58,028 bases of DNA from Candidatus Methylobacter oryzae (GCF_003994235.2 NZ_RYFG02000098.1:1-58028), one strand, 5' to 3'; shown: positions 1-7,697, counted from the first letter of the stretch. The notes: a model not told the origin generated them from the sequence alone. Made by a program: numbers and translations.

Positions 1-14
1 CGAAGAAGCCGACC

Positions 15-42
15 ATTATAACCGGCTTAACCTGCTTGTCAA
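15..42 (-). promoter_or_regulatory. Consensus sigma-70 promoter, leftward (P2-like)
   Basis: On the minus strand a perfect -35 (TTGACA, 42-37) is separated by 16 nt from a perfect -10 (TATAAT, 20-15). It drives transcription out of the left edge of the window, starting near position 8. With the upstream promoter at 110-137 it forms a tandem pair like those in front of rRNA operons. The transcribed gene lies outside the window, so that identity is inference. Confidence 0.7.
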
Positions 43-109
43 CCCCAGCGTTCATTATTGCGGAACCCCAAGGCTGTCTTTCGCAACATCGACCCCGAAA
101 GAGCCGCGC

Positions 110-137
110 ATTCTACGCCTTTACTCTCTGCCGTCAA
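110..137 (-). promoter_or_regulatory. Sigma-70 promoter with GC-rich discriminator (P1-like)
   Basis: Minus strand: -35 TTGACG (137-132), 16-nt spacer, -10 TAGAAT (115-110), then a GC-rich discriminator (GCGCGG). An A/T-rich stretch just upstream (about 138-180) resembles an UP element. A strong promoter with UP element, 16-nt spacer and GC-rich discriminator is typical of stringently controlled stable-RNA promoters, so an rRNA or tRNA operon to the left is likely but not seen. Confidence 0.6.
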
Positions 138-194
138 GCTTTTATTTGCACCACGAATTGCCTCAACTTAAAAAATAACCGAACACTCTCGGAT

Positions 195-329
195 TGATGT
201 GCCAACACTTTTCCGAACACATAGTTAAGCGGCTTTGTGCTGCTGTTCAAAATCCACGGGCGACGGATAGTCATTGGCTGAATGGAGCCGCTCGCGGCTG
301 TAAAACACTTCAATACATTCAAACACCGC
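195..329 (-). mobile_element. IS3-family remnant: transposase C-terminus and right end
   Basis: The minus strand encodes the end of an IS3-family OrfB integrase (FECIEVFYSRERLHSA, then a PSPVDFE-like motif), stopping at 225-227. It is followed by the IS terminal sequence reading TGTGTTCGGAAAAGTG and ending near 195. The rest of the IS is missing. A related but diverged copy lies in inverted orientation at 1626-1787, so the two remnants bracket the fic region facing outward. Confidence 0.75.
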
Positions 330-512
330 CTGCCTAGCAGCGGCGCGGAATTGCTAAGTTTGATGATGTATCAGCTCAGTTTTCAAAGCATGAAAGAAGC
401 TGTCCAATACTGGTCGAGTCAACCGAAAAGCCCCATAAGCAGGGCAATCGCGCTATCTCGGCTATTGACAGAGCATGGCGTATAAAATAGAAAATTTGCA
501 GAGATAACAAGG
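330..512. other. Intergenic debris, no supported gene
   Basis: This stretch lies between the IS3 remnant and the ISAs1 fragment. A short open frame crosses it on the plus strand, but it has no ribosome-binding site and no recognisable motif, and it runs into IS sequence. I see only transposon scar here. Confidence 0.4.
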
Positions 513-658
513 ATGCTACTCAATCCGCCGCCATATTTCCAAGCTATTAAAGACCCGCGCCGTGAAACGAAAAACAAGTTGCACAAGCTGAGCGATATTT
601 TACTGATTGTCTTGTGTGCGGTGTTAAGCGGCATCGAAGACTGGGTGAGCATGGAAGC
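513..658 (+). pseudogene. ISAs1-family transposase, N-terminal fragment
   Basis: An ATG at 513 opens a frame whose first ~48 residues (PPPYFQAIKDPRRETKNKL, then LSDILLIVLCAVLSG, then EDW) match the conserved N-terminus of ISAs1/H-repeat transposases. Full-length proteins are about 370 residues; this one breaks off near 658, where sequence of an unrelated IS4-type transposase on the opposite strand begins, and the frame stops at 692. It is a dead fragment produced by IS-into-IS rearrangement. The family call rests on the N-terminal signature only. Confidence 0.7.
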
Positions 659-849
659 CAATCCAGGTCCAACAGACTTTTCAATCGCTTGAAAACCAGT
701 TCGACTTGCCAACGGGTCCGATATAATTCGATCAGAGTCGAAGCCTGCAGAACGCCTTCGGAGAAGCTCTTGGTGTAACCATCGATAGTTTGCTCCAGGC
801 TTTTACCCAGCAACGAGGACAAATCTTCCAGATACTCATGCGCGGCCAT
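657..849 (-). pseudogene. IS4-family transposase, C-terminal fragment
   Basis: Read on the minus strand from 849, the peptide contains YRTRWQVELVFKRLKSLLDL, the C-terminal Y-(2)-R-(3)-E-(6)-K signature of IS4-type DDE transposases. The upstream DDE core is absent, and the frame runs into ISAs1 sequence on the other strand below about 657. The fragment ends 3 bp from the stop codon of the fic gene, so it is an insertion scar at the 3' end of fic. Confidence 0.7.
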
Positions 850-851
850 GC

Positions 852-1574
852 TTACCCCAGTAAAGACAATACGGTGTCAAAGGCTTTGATTTCCGCTGCT
901 AGTGTCAGCTGTAGGAAATCTTGATAATCGTTTTGGGTATGGGCTTTATCTAGGGCTTCGTAATACGCCAGTCGGTCGGCAGCCAGGAAGATTACCGGTA
1001 AAAAGCCTGATTTCATCAAATCAAAATTCATCAGCAAGCGAGCAGTACGACCATTGCCATCGACAAACGGATGGATTTTGACAAAGTCCACATGCAACCG
1101 AGCGGCGCGTTCGATGGGGTGACCGGTAAAGGTATGGTAGTCCTGCACTAATTCGGCCATCTGCTCGGGTACATGCAGGAAATCCGGTGGCCTGTGTTCA
1201 GCACCGGCAATCAACACGTTCTCGTGGCGATAGACGCCCGCGTTGGGGCTGTCGATGTTTTTCAACACCAATTGATGGATGGCTTTAATCAACCGTTCGG
1301 AAAACACCTCGTCACCCGCAATCACCGCCTCGACATAGTCGATGGCTTCCTTGTGATTGACGACCTCGAAATGCTCGCGCATCGACTTGCCGCCAATGGT
1401 AATGCCTTCCAGCACCACCTTGGTTTCTTTCAGCGTTAGGGTGTTACCTTCGATGGCGTTGGAGTTATAAGTCCATTCCAATACCCAATGGTCATGCAGG
1501 GTTTTTAAGGTCTGCGACGGCAATGGGCGGCGGCTATCAAGTTCGGCTTTAAGGGTGTCGCAGTGGTCAAACAT
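852..1574 (-). CDS. Fic family protein with built-in inhibitory motif
   Basis: This 240-residue protein has the complete Fic core motif HPFVDGNGR at residues 168-176, which binds nucleotide and normally transfers AMP (or another phosphate-containing group) to a hydroxyl side chain of a target protein. An SNAIEGN motif at 38-44 matches the inhibitory helix consensus (S/T)xxxE(G/N), placing it among class II Fic proteins that carry their own inhibitory helix at the N-terminus. No separate antitoxin gene is next to it, as expected for that class. The target cannot be told from sequence. The gene is flanked on both sides by insertion-sequence remnants and looks intact. Confidence 0.85.
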   Translation of the reverse strand: MFDHCDTLKAELDSRRPLPSQTLKTLHDHWVLEWTYNSNAIEGNTLTLKETKVVLEGITIGGKSMREHFEVVNHKEAIDYVEAVIAGDEVFSERLIKAIHQLVLKNIDSPNAGVYRHENVLIAGAEHRPPDFLHVPEQMAELVQDYHTFTGHPIERAARLHVDFVKIHPFVDGNGRTARLLMNFDLMKSGFLPVIFLAADRLAYYEALDKAHTQNDYQDFLQLTLAAEIKAFDTVLSLLG

Positions 1575-1625
1575 ATTTAGTTAACTCCATTTGAAAAACT
1601 CTAAATACTTTTTTAAGCATTCGGG

Positions 1626-1787
1626 TACCAAACCAGAGCCGAGGCTAAGCAGGATATATTTGAATATATCGAAGTGTTTTATAACCGTGAACGGCTTCAT
1701 TCCGCCAATCACTATGTGTCGCCAGTGGACTACGAAAGGCAGCTAAAGTCTGCTTAACTTTGTGTCCGGAAAAATGTTGACACATCA
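1626..1787 (+). mobile_element. IS3-family remnant, inverted relative to the one at 195-329
   Basis: The plus strand encodes an OrfB C-terminus ([19 protein letters not shown], then VSPVDYE), stops at 1755-1757, and is followed by a terminal sequence TGTGTCCGGAAAAATG ending near 1787. It differs at several residues from the left copy, so the two are separate insertions or an old pair. The stop codon of the small ORF on the other strand (1785-1787) lies inside this IS end. Confidence 0.75.
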
Positions 1788-1991
1788 GTTTGCATCAATT
1801 GCTTGGGTAAAAAACACTGTAGCAGGATCATCACTAGCGCAGATTGTGTAATGACCATCATATGGTGGTAATTCAAAAGAAGTTCTTAGCATTTCAGAAC
1901 TTCCGATCTGAATATCCCTAGGGCTTAAGATGTCGTCAAAATCATATTGTTCATCTACTGCTATCTCTATGAAATTAGAGGAGGTGACCAT
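1785..1991 (-). pseudogene. Small hypothetical ORF truncated by IS3 end
   Basis: This is a 68-residue acidic ORF with no recognised domain. Its last codons and its TGA stop are supplied by the IS3 terminal sequence at 1758-1787, so the original protein was probably longer and lost its C-terminus to the insertion. I cannot assign a function. Whether it is still expressed is unknown. Confidence 0.35.
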
Positions 1992-2045
1992 GTTGCGATT
2001 GGCATCCTAATTTACCCGCTGGGTAATTTGAAAAGAGATAGACAT

Positions 2046-2077
2046 AAAAAAACCAGTCGCAAATTCATGCTAACTGG
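2046..2077 (-). terminator. Rho-independent terminator after tRNA-Lys 3' end
   Basis: Minus strand: stem CCAGT/ACTGG with a 15-nt loop followed by seven T residues. It sits about 20 bp past the CCA end of the tRNA-Lys fragment and is probably that gene's native terminator, left in place when the 5' half was displaced. Confidence 0.65.
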
Positions 2078-2097
2078 CTGATTTGTAGTAACTTTGA

Positions 2098-2146
2098 TGG
2101 TGGGTCGTGCGCGATTCGAACGCGCGACCATCGCATTAAAAGTGCA
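2098..2146 (-). pseudogene. 3' half of tRNA-Lys(TTT), probable att site
   Basis: The minus strand reads anticodon loop CTTTTAA, variable region, a perfect T arm (GCGCGTTCGAATCGCGC) and the acceptor strand CGACCCACCA with encoded CCA. This matches the 3' half of a bacterial tRNA-Lys with TTT anticodon. The D arm and the 5' acceptor strand are missing to the right of 2146. Integrative elements that use tRNA genes leave exactly this kind of 3' copy at one junction. Short direct repeats ending in CGCCTA near 2254-2271 could be integrase arm sites, but no integrase gene is visible. Confidence 0.7.
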
Positions 2147-2621
2147 TCACCAACGAATTGAAGCAACCTGAAACTACACTTTACTCCTTATATACACTCA
2201 GTTTCAAGTTGTTTCGATATGGCTTGATTTTGCATCGCTATAGTTTGACTATTGCGCCTAAGTTTACGCCTAGATTTTTACTGATCCAGACACAAAAGTT
2301 GATGTTGCCCCCTATTAAATCATGTTGATATTTGAGAAGTGAGGATGTGAATTTTCGATTTCAACCCTTTGCTTGCCGGTCGTCATATCTGATTGAAGGG
2401 CGGAAATTTGATTTTAACCAGTCATAGCTAGCCGACGCAGTAACGTTATTGTGGTAAAACAGCTTTCATGGTAGATTTGCAAAACTATTTAATTCCTTGT
2501 TAGTCTCAACACGGACATTGTTCCGTGGTACTTACGAACGGCGGAGGTTGTTGCTAGACACATAACACCCTTTGCAAGATAATTAGCAAATACGGCAGCC
2601 ATTGCTGCAAGAGGCCAATGT
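2147..2621. other. Intergenic, element-like, no gene
   Basis: AT-rich stretch between the tRNA-Lys fragment and the next gene. Besides an imperfect inverted repeat (TGAAAC near 2170 against GTTTCA near 2199) and CGCCTA direct repeats (about 2254-2271), I see no gene, RNA or terminator. Confidence 0.4.
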
Positions 2622-2816
2622 ATGACAACTTTACTGAGGTTTTTCGGTCTTGTACCAACAGAGGAAGAGCGCGAACTTCTAAAACATCTTCGTAAGAAAG
2701 AGACCTCTTCTATGCGTGTCTTAGGTAGAGGTACGCTCACTATGAGTGCTAAAGAAGCTCGATCAACCAAAAAGTCCAAAGAATTTATTGCAAAAATGGA
2801 TAAGCTTATTGGCTGA
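2622..2816 (+). CDS. Small hypothetical protein (64 aa)
   Basis: A 64-residue charged, lysine-rich protein starting MTTLLRFFGLVPTEEE. I do not recognise a family. It lies 11 bp ahead of a membrane-protein gene on the same strand, so the two are probably co-transcribed. Both lie on the element side of the tRNA-Lys scar and are likely island cargo. A helical, partly coiled-coil-like C-terminal half is the only visible feature. Confidence 0.5.
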   Translation: MTTLLRFFGLVPTEEERELLKHLRKKETSSMRVLGRGTLTMSAKEARSTKKSKEFIAKMDKLIG

Positions 2817-2827
2817 CATGAACATAG

Positions 2828-3706
2828 ATGTTTCTCTTACTTATCCTCCCTATTTTAGTTTCTGGTTATAGCACTTTTACACAAAACCCATACCACTACT
2901 ACAGACTCCACAGGTACGAAGGACAACTTCTTTATTTAGAAAGTGTTAAAATTGGTTTAAATTGTACTTTAGTGAGTGCAGTAGTTACTGTCTTATTAAA
3001 CTCGTTCGCCCCGCCTTCAATCAAGTTACTCACTTTCGAAATACCGCTTGATATATACAGTTTTGTAAATTCCTTATTAAAAAAAACTTATAATGACTCT
3101 GATTATTTGGCATGGGTATTCATTATTACAGTTGGTTCTCTAGCAGTTAGCTATCTATACGTTTGTATTGCAAAAATTGGATTGTTGATCAGGGCATTTG
3201 ATGTAATTGATGCCTTATCTTGGAGGCGGATTAAAGTCTCCTTTAAGCGTCGTAAATGGCTGTCAAGACAGGACGAGTCACACCTAACCTATAAGGAAAG
3301 GACTAGAATAATACTAATGGCATCGGTTTTGAAAGACAGCCCCATAGATGCCTTGTTTTTAAAGTCCTATGTGGAAGACGGTTTCTTTGTCATGCTCACA
3401 ATGGAAGATCGTAAAGTATATATCGGGCGTGTTATCAGCTTAGGTGAGCCAAACGAAACAGAAGGGATGGATCAAGAAATAGCAATAACACCATATGCAA
3501 GTGGCTACAGAGACAAAGACTCTTTGAATTTAGTGCTTACAACAAAATACAAAGACATATCAGAAGATGTGTCTCTTATCTTAAAACAAGATAAGATAAT
3601 TAGCGCAACTCATTTTTCTGAATCTGTCTACGATGAGTTTCAACATAATCAAATACATAATCAAAGACTGATCTTGCCAAAATTTCACAGACACATAGCT
3701 AAGTGA
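2828..3706 (+). CDS. Hypothetical membrane protein (292 aa)
   Basis: The N-terminal 125 residues contain three hydrophobic stretches (about 1-15, 41-64 and 93-121), followed by a soluble domain of roughly 170 residues rich in beta-prone segments (DGFFVMLTMEDRKVYIGRV, then ITPYASGYRDKD). The soluble part resembles membrane-anchored proteins of unknown function common on mobile islands, where a small beta domain follows two or three helices; that comparison is from memory. The base composition is AT-rich compared with the backbone genes. It probably forms a two-gene unit with the 64-residue ORF upstream. No function can be assigned. Confidence 0.65.
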   Translation: MFLLLILPILVSGYSTFTQNPYHYYRLHRYEGQLLYLESVKIGLNCTLVSAVVTVLLNSFAPPSIKLLTFEIPLDIYSFVNSLLKKTYNDSDYLAWVFIITVGSLAVSYLYVCIAKIGLLIRAFDVIDALSWRRIKVSFKRRKWLSRQDESHLTYKERTRIILMASVLKDSPIDALFLKSYVEDGFFVMLTMEDRKVYIGRVISLGEPNETEGMDQEIAITPYASGYRDKDSLNLVLTTKYKDISEDVSLILKQDKIISATHFSESVYDEFQHNQIHNQRLILPKFHRHIAK

Positions 3707-3741
3707 ATCACAAGCAAGATCAGACAAAAGCTTACAAAAGA

Positions 3742-4188
3742 CTATCGATCTAAGGTAAATGCTGCCCCTTGTAGCAGAGCATCGAACCTAAATTCTGGAT
3801 CGTTTGCCAAGCGGATTAAAATTTCTGCATCACATGGGGCCGGTGCGCACCAACACACTAACGACTTGTTTTTAAGATTAAGCTTTATATCTTCAACTAA
3901 AGACGGATTTTTGAGCAAATAATCGATATACAACTCTTTGACCTGTTCGATGTCGCCATTGATCCCCAGCCGATACGGATTCCCATAGATTGAGCTACGA
4001 TCAACGAAGATTGCATCGGGCGGAATATCATCAATATTGGCGTTTAAGATTCTGGGGCTACCTGACCATCGTAAGCAGCTAACGATGTGGAACGGCTGGG
4101 CGGATACAAAACACCTTGCATTAAGGTCACAAAAAATTTTGGAGAGAGGCTGAAGCCCAACGCCATCAAAATGAATGTGTGGAGTCAT
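3742..4188 (-). CDS. DUF4326 domain protein
   Basis: The central and C-terminal part carries the DUF4326 signature: FVDRSSIYGNPYRLG, later SLVCWCAPAPCDAE, then ILIRLAN. The function of DUF4326 is not established; these small Cys-containing proteins are frequent in phages and mobile elements. I chose the ATG at 4188 (148 residues) over the GTG at 4197 because the short upstream ORF stops at 4194. The first ~45 residues do not look like the usual domain start, so the true start may be internal. It lies just downstream of the broken tnsC of element A and could be its cargo. Confidence 0.7.
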   Translation of the reverse strand: MTPHIHFDGVGLQPLSKIFCDLNARCFVSAQPFHIVSCLRWSGSPRILNANIDDIPPDAIFVDRSSIYGNPYRLGINGDIEQVKELYIDYLLKNPSLVEDIKLNLKNKSLVCWCAPAPCDAEILIRLANDPEFRFDALLQGAAFTLDR

Positions 4189-4193
4189 GCTTA

Positions 4194-4343
4194 TCACAAC
4201 ACTTGGGATTCATATTTTCGATACGCGACATCAACGGCTGCAAAGATGTCTCGGTATGCATCGCTTTCTGGATTAAACAATTCGCGGAAATAGAAGTGGA
4301 AATACAAACGTTGGGAATTACCTATCTTCTTTGAAGATACCAT
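4194..4343 (-). other. Short unassigned ORF overlapping the tnsC stop (49 aa)
   Basis: A 49-codon minus-strand frame starts at an ATG inside the last codons of tnsC and stops 5 bp before the DUF4326 start. In Tn7 a targeting gene (tnsD, TniQ family) follows tnsC, so this could be a relic of one, but I see none of the TniQ cysteine and histidine zinc ligands. It is reported as an open frame only. Confidence 0.2.
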
Positions 4344-5335
4344 TCAAGGATGATGGGCATAAGTTCTCGAACTGACAAATTTGGGTAGGAATTGAAAGCT
4401 CGTTCGATTAGTGGCCCAATCAGGTCAGAGCTACAATCCATTCCAACCAACAGGTTATGCAGACGAACAGCTTGCTCATTACTTCCATATCTCCCCAACC
4501 CCGATTTAGAAACAGACTGTGCTGCATCAATTTTGGCACTGAGCTCCAGTATTCTTTTGTCGATATCCGGAACAATCAAATCCGAGTACTTGGCAATCAA
4601 CTCAGGGTCACCAGACCTCAGTGCCGCTAACATCGGATGCACGGGCCTTAGCTCATCATCATAAACCTGCTTCAGCAGCTGTGGTGTTATTCGTTCTGTA
4701 CGGGTAGCAATCGCCCGTAATTGGGCCAATACGAACAACTTTACGACAATGTCGAGCACCCCGTCATACCAACATTGCCGAACAGTCTCTGACAGTACCT
4801 CGTCGCGTTTCTGCAGCCACTGGTATTGCCAAAGTTTATCGGTAAACGCCATCCATTCGTTCGCCCTCGCTTGACCGCTCGCGGGGTCCGCCGTTGGTTC
4901 GGGAGCTTGCATGGGCTCCCACAATAAGGCTCCAAAACCAGCCCCACGTCGAGCGGATCTCAAATCCATCTCAAAGATGGGGCTAGCCTTTGGCGTACCA
5001 ACCATAACCACCGGCAAACCGATCACGTTCACCAAGGTCACAAAAAAGTTCAACATCTTTTCCACCCCACCAGATCGGCTCATGCTCAGATGCTGAATTT
5101 CGTCGATGACCAGAACACCAATGGCATGAACATTCGCAATCTGGCTCATGAGAGCTATCAAGGCCTCTACACTATGGCGTTTTAATGCATATTTCCGTTC
5201 ATAATCGGTCTGTAAAACCGCATCAATGGCCTTGAAGAAATGATTACACAAACTCTTGAGCGAACCGTCGTGCGGACAGTCTAATTTCAGGTAAGTGATC
5301 TGGGTAAAGTTGTACTTTTCGTGGTATAGCTGTAA
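4322..5335 (-). pseudogene. tnsC: TnsC-like AAA+ ATPase, N-terminus deleted (element A)
   Basis: TnsC is the AAA+ regulator that links target selection to the TnsAB transposase in Tn7. This copy shows Walker B (GVLVIDEIQHL), the following sensor region (GLPVVMVGTPKA) and the C-terminal domain. The frame is open from the stop at 5336-5338 and reads ITYLKLDCPHDGSLKSL, a typical TnsC stretch, before the first usable start (TTG at 5251). Everything upstream, including the Walker A loop, is gone; full-length TnsC is about 500-550 residues against ~330 here. The break coincides with the 3' end of tnsB, so one deletion joined tnsB to the middle of tnsC. It cannot bind ATP normally. Confidence 0.8.
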
Positions 5336-7215
5336 TCATCCGGCTGTTTGGTCAAGGGGATCACTTCGGCAGGCTCCATCTTGGTATTGGGTTTTGAAAT
5401 ATGGGTAGTCCGCTGCCGCTCTTGCTTCTTGGCTTCTTGACGGTTATTTCGTATTGCAGAAATACGCTCAGCATTCGATAATCCATCGGTTTCTGCAGAC
5501 TGCGACTGCGCAAGCTTAATCTTCGATTCAATAAAGTTTTCGAGCTCTCTCCGTTTTTGATCAGAAACCAATCGGCTTTCTGCCATAGCCGTTTTTTGTT
5601 TGGCTGTTGTCTGCCAAACATCCCAGAAAGAACATCCCCTGAACTCCCGGGATCTTTCGGTTAATCCACACAGCCAATACTCAGCACTGTTCTTACGAGG
5701 AAAAAGGTAGATGACATCTGCAACCGCAGGATCATAAGCCACCTCAAAAGACTCGGGCCTTGAAACCTCCTTGCCGCGGTGCAACCATCCTTGCTTAACC
5801 ATTTCTTGTGATGTGTAATAGATGCCAAAAGTACAAAGGCCCAGCTCAGAAAGCGTCCCTTTCGTACGGGGAAACAAACTCACTCTCAAGGCATCTTCCG
5901 ACACCACCCGTAGCCGGCCAGTTCGGTGCTGCAATCCCCAGTTCCATAGCGATAGTGGAGTCATAGGCAAGTCAGCAGGCATATCGATACTGCGATCATA
6001 TTTCTCCAGTGTACAAAAACGGTTGTGGTATAACACTGACGCCAAAATGATTTCAGTAAACTCATGAATTGTCAGTGCGGCATCCAACCGATAGTCTTTG
6101 CCGCCTCTTCTTTTTACCGTGTTTACCGTCACCACTCCTGGAGCAAAGGGTTTGAAATCAGCTTGGATAGTCCTGAAGCAGCGCTCCACAATCCCCTTTG
6201 CATCACCACGATAGGGAGGCGTATTCTCGATCCTGACGGAAAAGTTACGTTCCAATGATTCAATCTGGTGACCAAGTAACTCTCCTCTATCCGCGAGAAT
6301 AACATCAGCTAAGCCAATCACCGGCCAATCCGACTCTTCAATGTCGATGCCGTATTGCTTGCAATACTTAACCTTATCGGTCATCGCCATAGCCAAGGCT
6401 TGCATGGCGGCTGCGTAAGAGGGATTCTCGAACCCAACATACAACCCGGCGATCATTCGACTGAAAACGTCAATGACGATATAAACGATGGGTCTACCGA
6501 CAATATTTTTCCTATCGCTGTCTGAAACCAAGTAAATATCGGCAATCGTAGCGTCAATCTCAAACCTGGATCCCGGACCAAGTACATGCGAGTTAGCTGT
6601 TCCATTCAGAGGCTGGATATCTTTGTTGTATTCGATCTTGCTGCTGCGTTTCTGAATTTTCTCTATTTGGCTATACTCTCGTTTGAAGAAATGCAGCATT
6701 TGCCAATTCGTGGGAATCTCCGATTCAGGGGTTTCGGGGTAATAGGTTTCATATAGAGACTTAAACTTCCGATGCGCATAAGGAAAAGAGTTCTTTTCAT
6801 CGGTCAGCAGATAACGGTCTATCGCGATCCGGAACAATTTCTCTATATGCGCATCTATTGCGACGCCAATCCCCGGCATATATTTTCTTGGCCTCCCCAA
6901 CTTTTTGTCTTTTGCCGCGCGTTTTTTCCCCTTGCCACCTGAGTTCATATAGTCAGGAAGCAGCGCATTAGGCGTTTGTCCACGTTGCCAGTATCGACGA
7001 AGCAACCGGTAAAATGTCTGCTTCGTCGATCCTTGCTCAGCGATGAGGCGGTTCATGATGGAAGCTCTGATTTCCGGAACATAAAAATGCGGATCCAAGA
7101 TAATTGGCTTAATCAGATCGTAATTTTTATCCCGTTTCACTTTGATTGAAGAGTCTTCCTCTAACAGAAGAAAATGCAGTTTCTCGTAGGGATCGTCCGC
7201 TCTAGTTATTCTCAA
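5287..7215 (-). pseudogene. tnsB: TnsB-like DDE transposase, both termini altered (element A)
   Basis: TnsB is the retroviral-integrase-like recombinase that joins Tn7 3' ends to target DNA. The catalytic triad is present: D221 (FEIDATIADI), D309 (VILADRGELLGH) and E344 (GDAKGIVERCF). Compared with the copy in element B, about 50 N-terminal residues (the first DNA-binding segment) are missing and the frame opens with a TTG at the junction with the truncated tnsA. The last ~17 residues appear to be out-of-frame tnsC sequence at the tnsB-tnsC deletion. The core reads through without a stop, but the protein is unlikely to be functional. Confidence 0.85.
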
Positions 7216-7423
7216 GTAACAGGAAAACAGCTAATTCGAGGTCGGAAAGAAAGTGATGGGTTCGCAGGGATTTATGACCGAAAATACGGTGTGATCGTCC
7301 TTCCGATGGAACATCCCTAACGGTCAGCCAAGGCTTATATGAACTACCGGATCCAGCTCCACGGCCTTCACGTATCCATTTTTGATTTTTTGTTTCTGAG
7401 TTCCCGTATTTCTTCAGTGCCAT
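7202..7423 (-). pseudogene. tnsA: TnsA-like endonuclease, C-terminally truncated (element A)
   Basis: Only 73 residues remain of a protein that is 275 residues in element B; the first ~70 align well (WIREGRGAGSG, then YKPWLTVRDVP, then HHFLSDLELA). The frame ends just after the first catalytic Glu region, so the D114 and Q130-K132 equivalents are lost. The 3' end overlaps the TTG opening of the truncated tnsB by 14 bp at the deletion junction. The ATG follows immediately after the U-tract of a conserved hairpin (7424-7474). Confidence 0.85.
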
Positions 7424-7474
7424 AAAAAAGCCGCCAAACCGTTGCTCATAAATTGAGTTTAGTCAGGGCGGCTT
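7424..7474 (-). promoter_or_regulatory. Hairpin plus U-tract abutting the tnsA start (element A)
   Basis: Minus strand: AAGCCGCC pairs with GGCGGCTT, followed by TTTT and then the tnsA ATG with no room for a Shine-Dalgarno. An inner CTCA/TGAG stem lies in the loop. The homologous hairpin of element B (11613-11665) has the same architecture with compensatory changes. It looks like an intrinsic terminator or a translational control structure. Confidence 0.65.
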
Positions 7475-7476
7475 CA

Positions 7477-7542
7477 GTATGCAACTTTATTACTCAGTAT
7501 GATACTTTAATACTTAGTATGATACTTTATTACTCTCCCACA
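7477..7542 (-). repeat. Right end of Tn7-like element A with three TnsB-type sites
   Basis: Starting at 7542 and reading leftward: TGTGGG, then three ~22-bp repeats, each with the core (A)GTA(A/T)TAAAGT followed by ATCATACT or TGCATACT. Close packing of sites at the tnsA side is the Tn7 right-end pattern. The pentamer CTTGC (7543-7547) adjoins it. Confidence 0.75.
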
Positions 7543-7547
7543 CTTGC
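7543..7547. repeat. 5-bp target-site duplication CTTGC (left copy)
   Basis: CTTGC lies between the right end of element A and the left end of element B. The same five bases follow the right end of element B at 11732-11736. A 5-bp duplication is the Tn7 rule. Confidence 0.8.
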
Positions 7548-7697
7548 TGTAGGTGAGTAATAAAGTTCTATACTTAAATTCTCTATAAGCCGTATTCTAT
7601 CGTAATAGAAATCAACCTTTCAAAAATAAAGTTCTATACTAACTAGACTTATCTTTCATTCATCACAAAAAACTGAGTAATAAAGTTCTATACTAAG
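7548..7697 (+). repeat. Left end of element B with three spaced TnsB-type sites
   Basis: The terminal TGTAGG is followed by three copies of a motif centred on AATAAAGTTCTATACT at about 7559, 7625 and 7679, separated by 50-65 bp. Three spaced sites on the left and packed sites on the right is the Tn7 asymmetry. Confidence 0.75.

Larger units (their letters stand above)
4322..7542 (-). mobile_element. Tn7-like element A (decayed), right part
   Basis: It contains broken tnsC, tnsB and tnsA in the Tn7 order and a right end at 7477-7542. The terminal bases read TGTGGG on the minus strand, followed by three closely spaced TnsB-type repeats (AGTAATAAAGTATCATACT, with variants). The left end was not found in the window, so the left limit given here is only the end of tnsC. 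The genes from 2.6 to 4.2 kb may be its cargo. Confidence 0.75.

Noticed and set aside
2098-2146. Functional tRNA-Lys gene
   Set aside because: The 5' acceptor strand and D arm are missing to the right; only the 3' half is present.
4194-4343. TnsD/TniQ targeting gene of element A
   Set aside because: Position fits, but the frame is only 49 codons and has none of the TniQ zinc-binding Cys/His residues.
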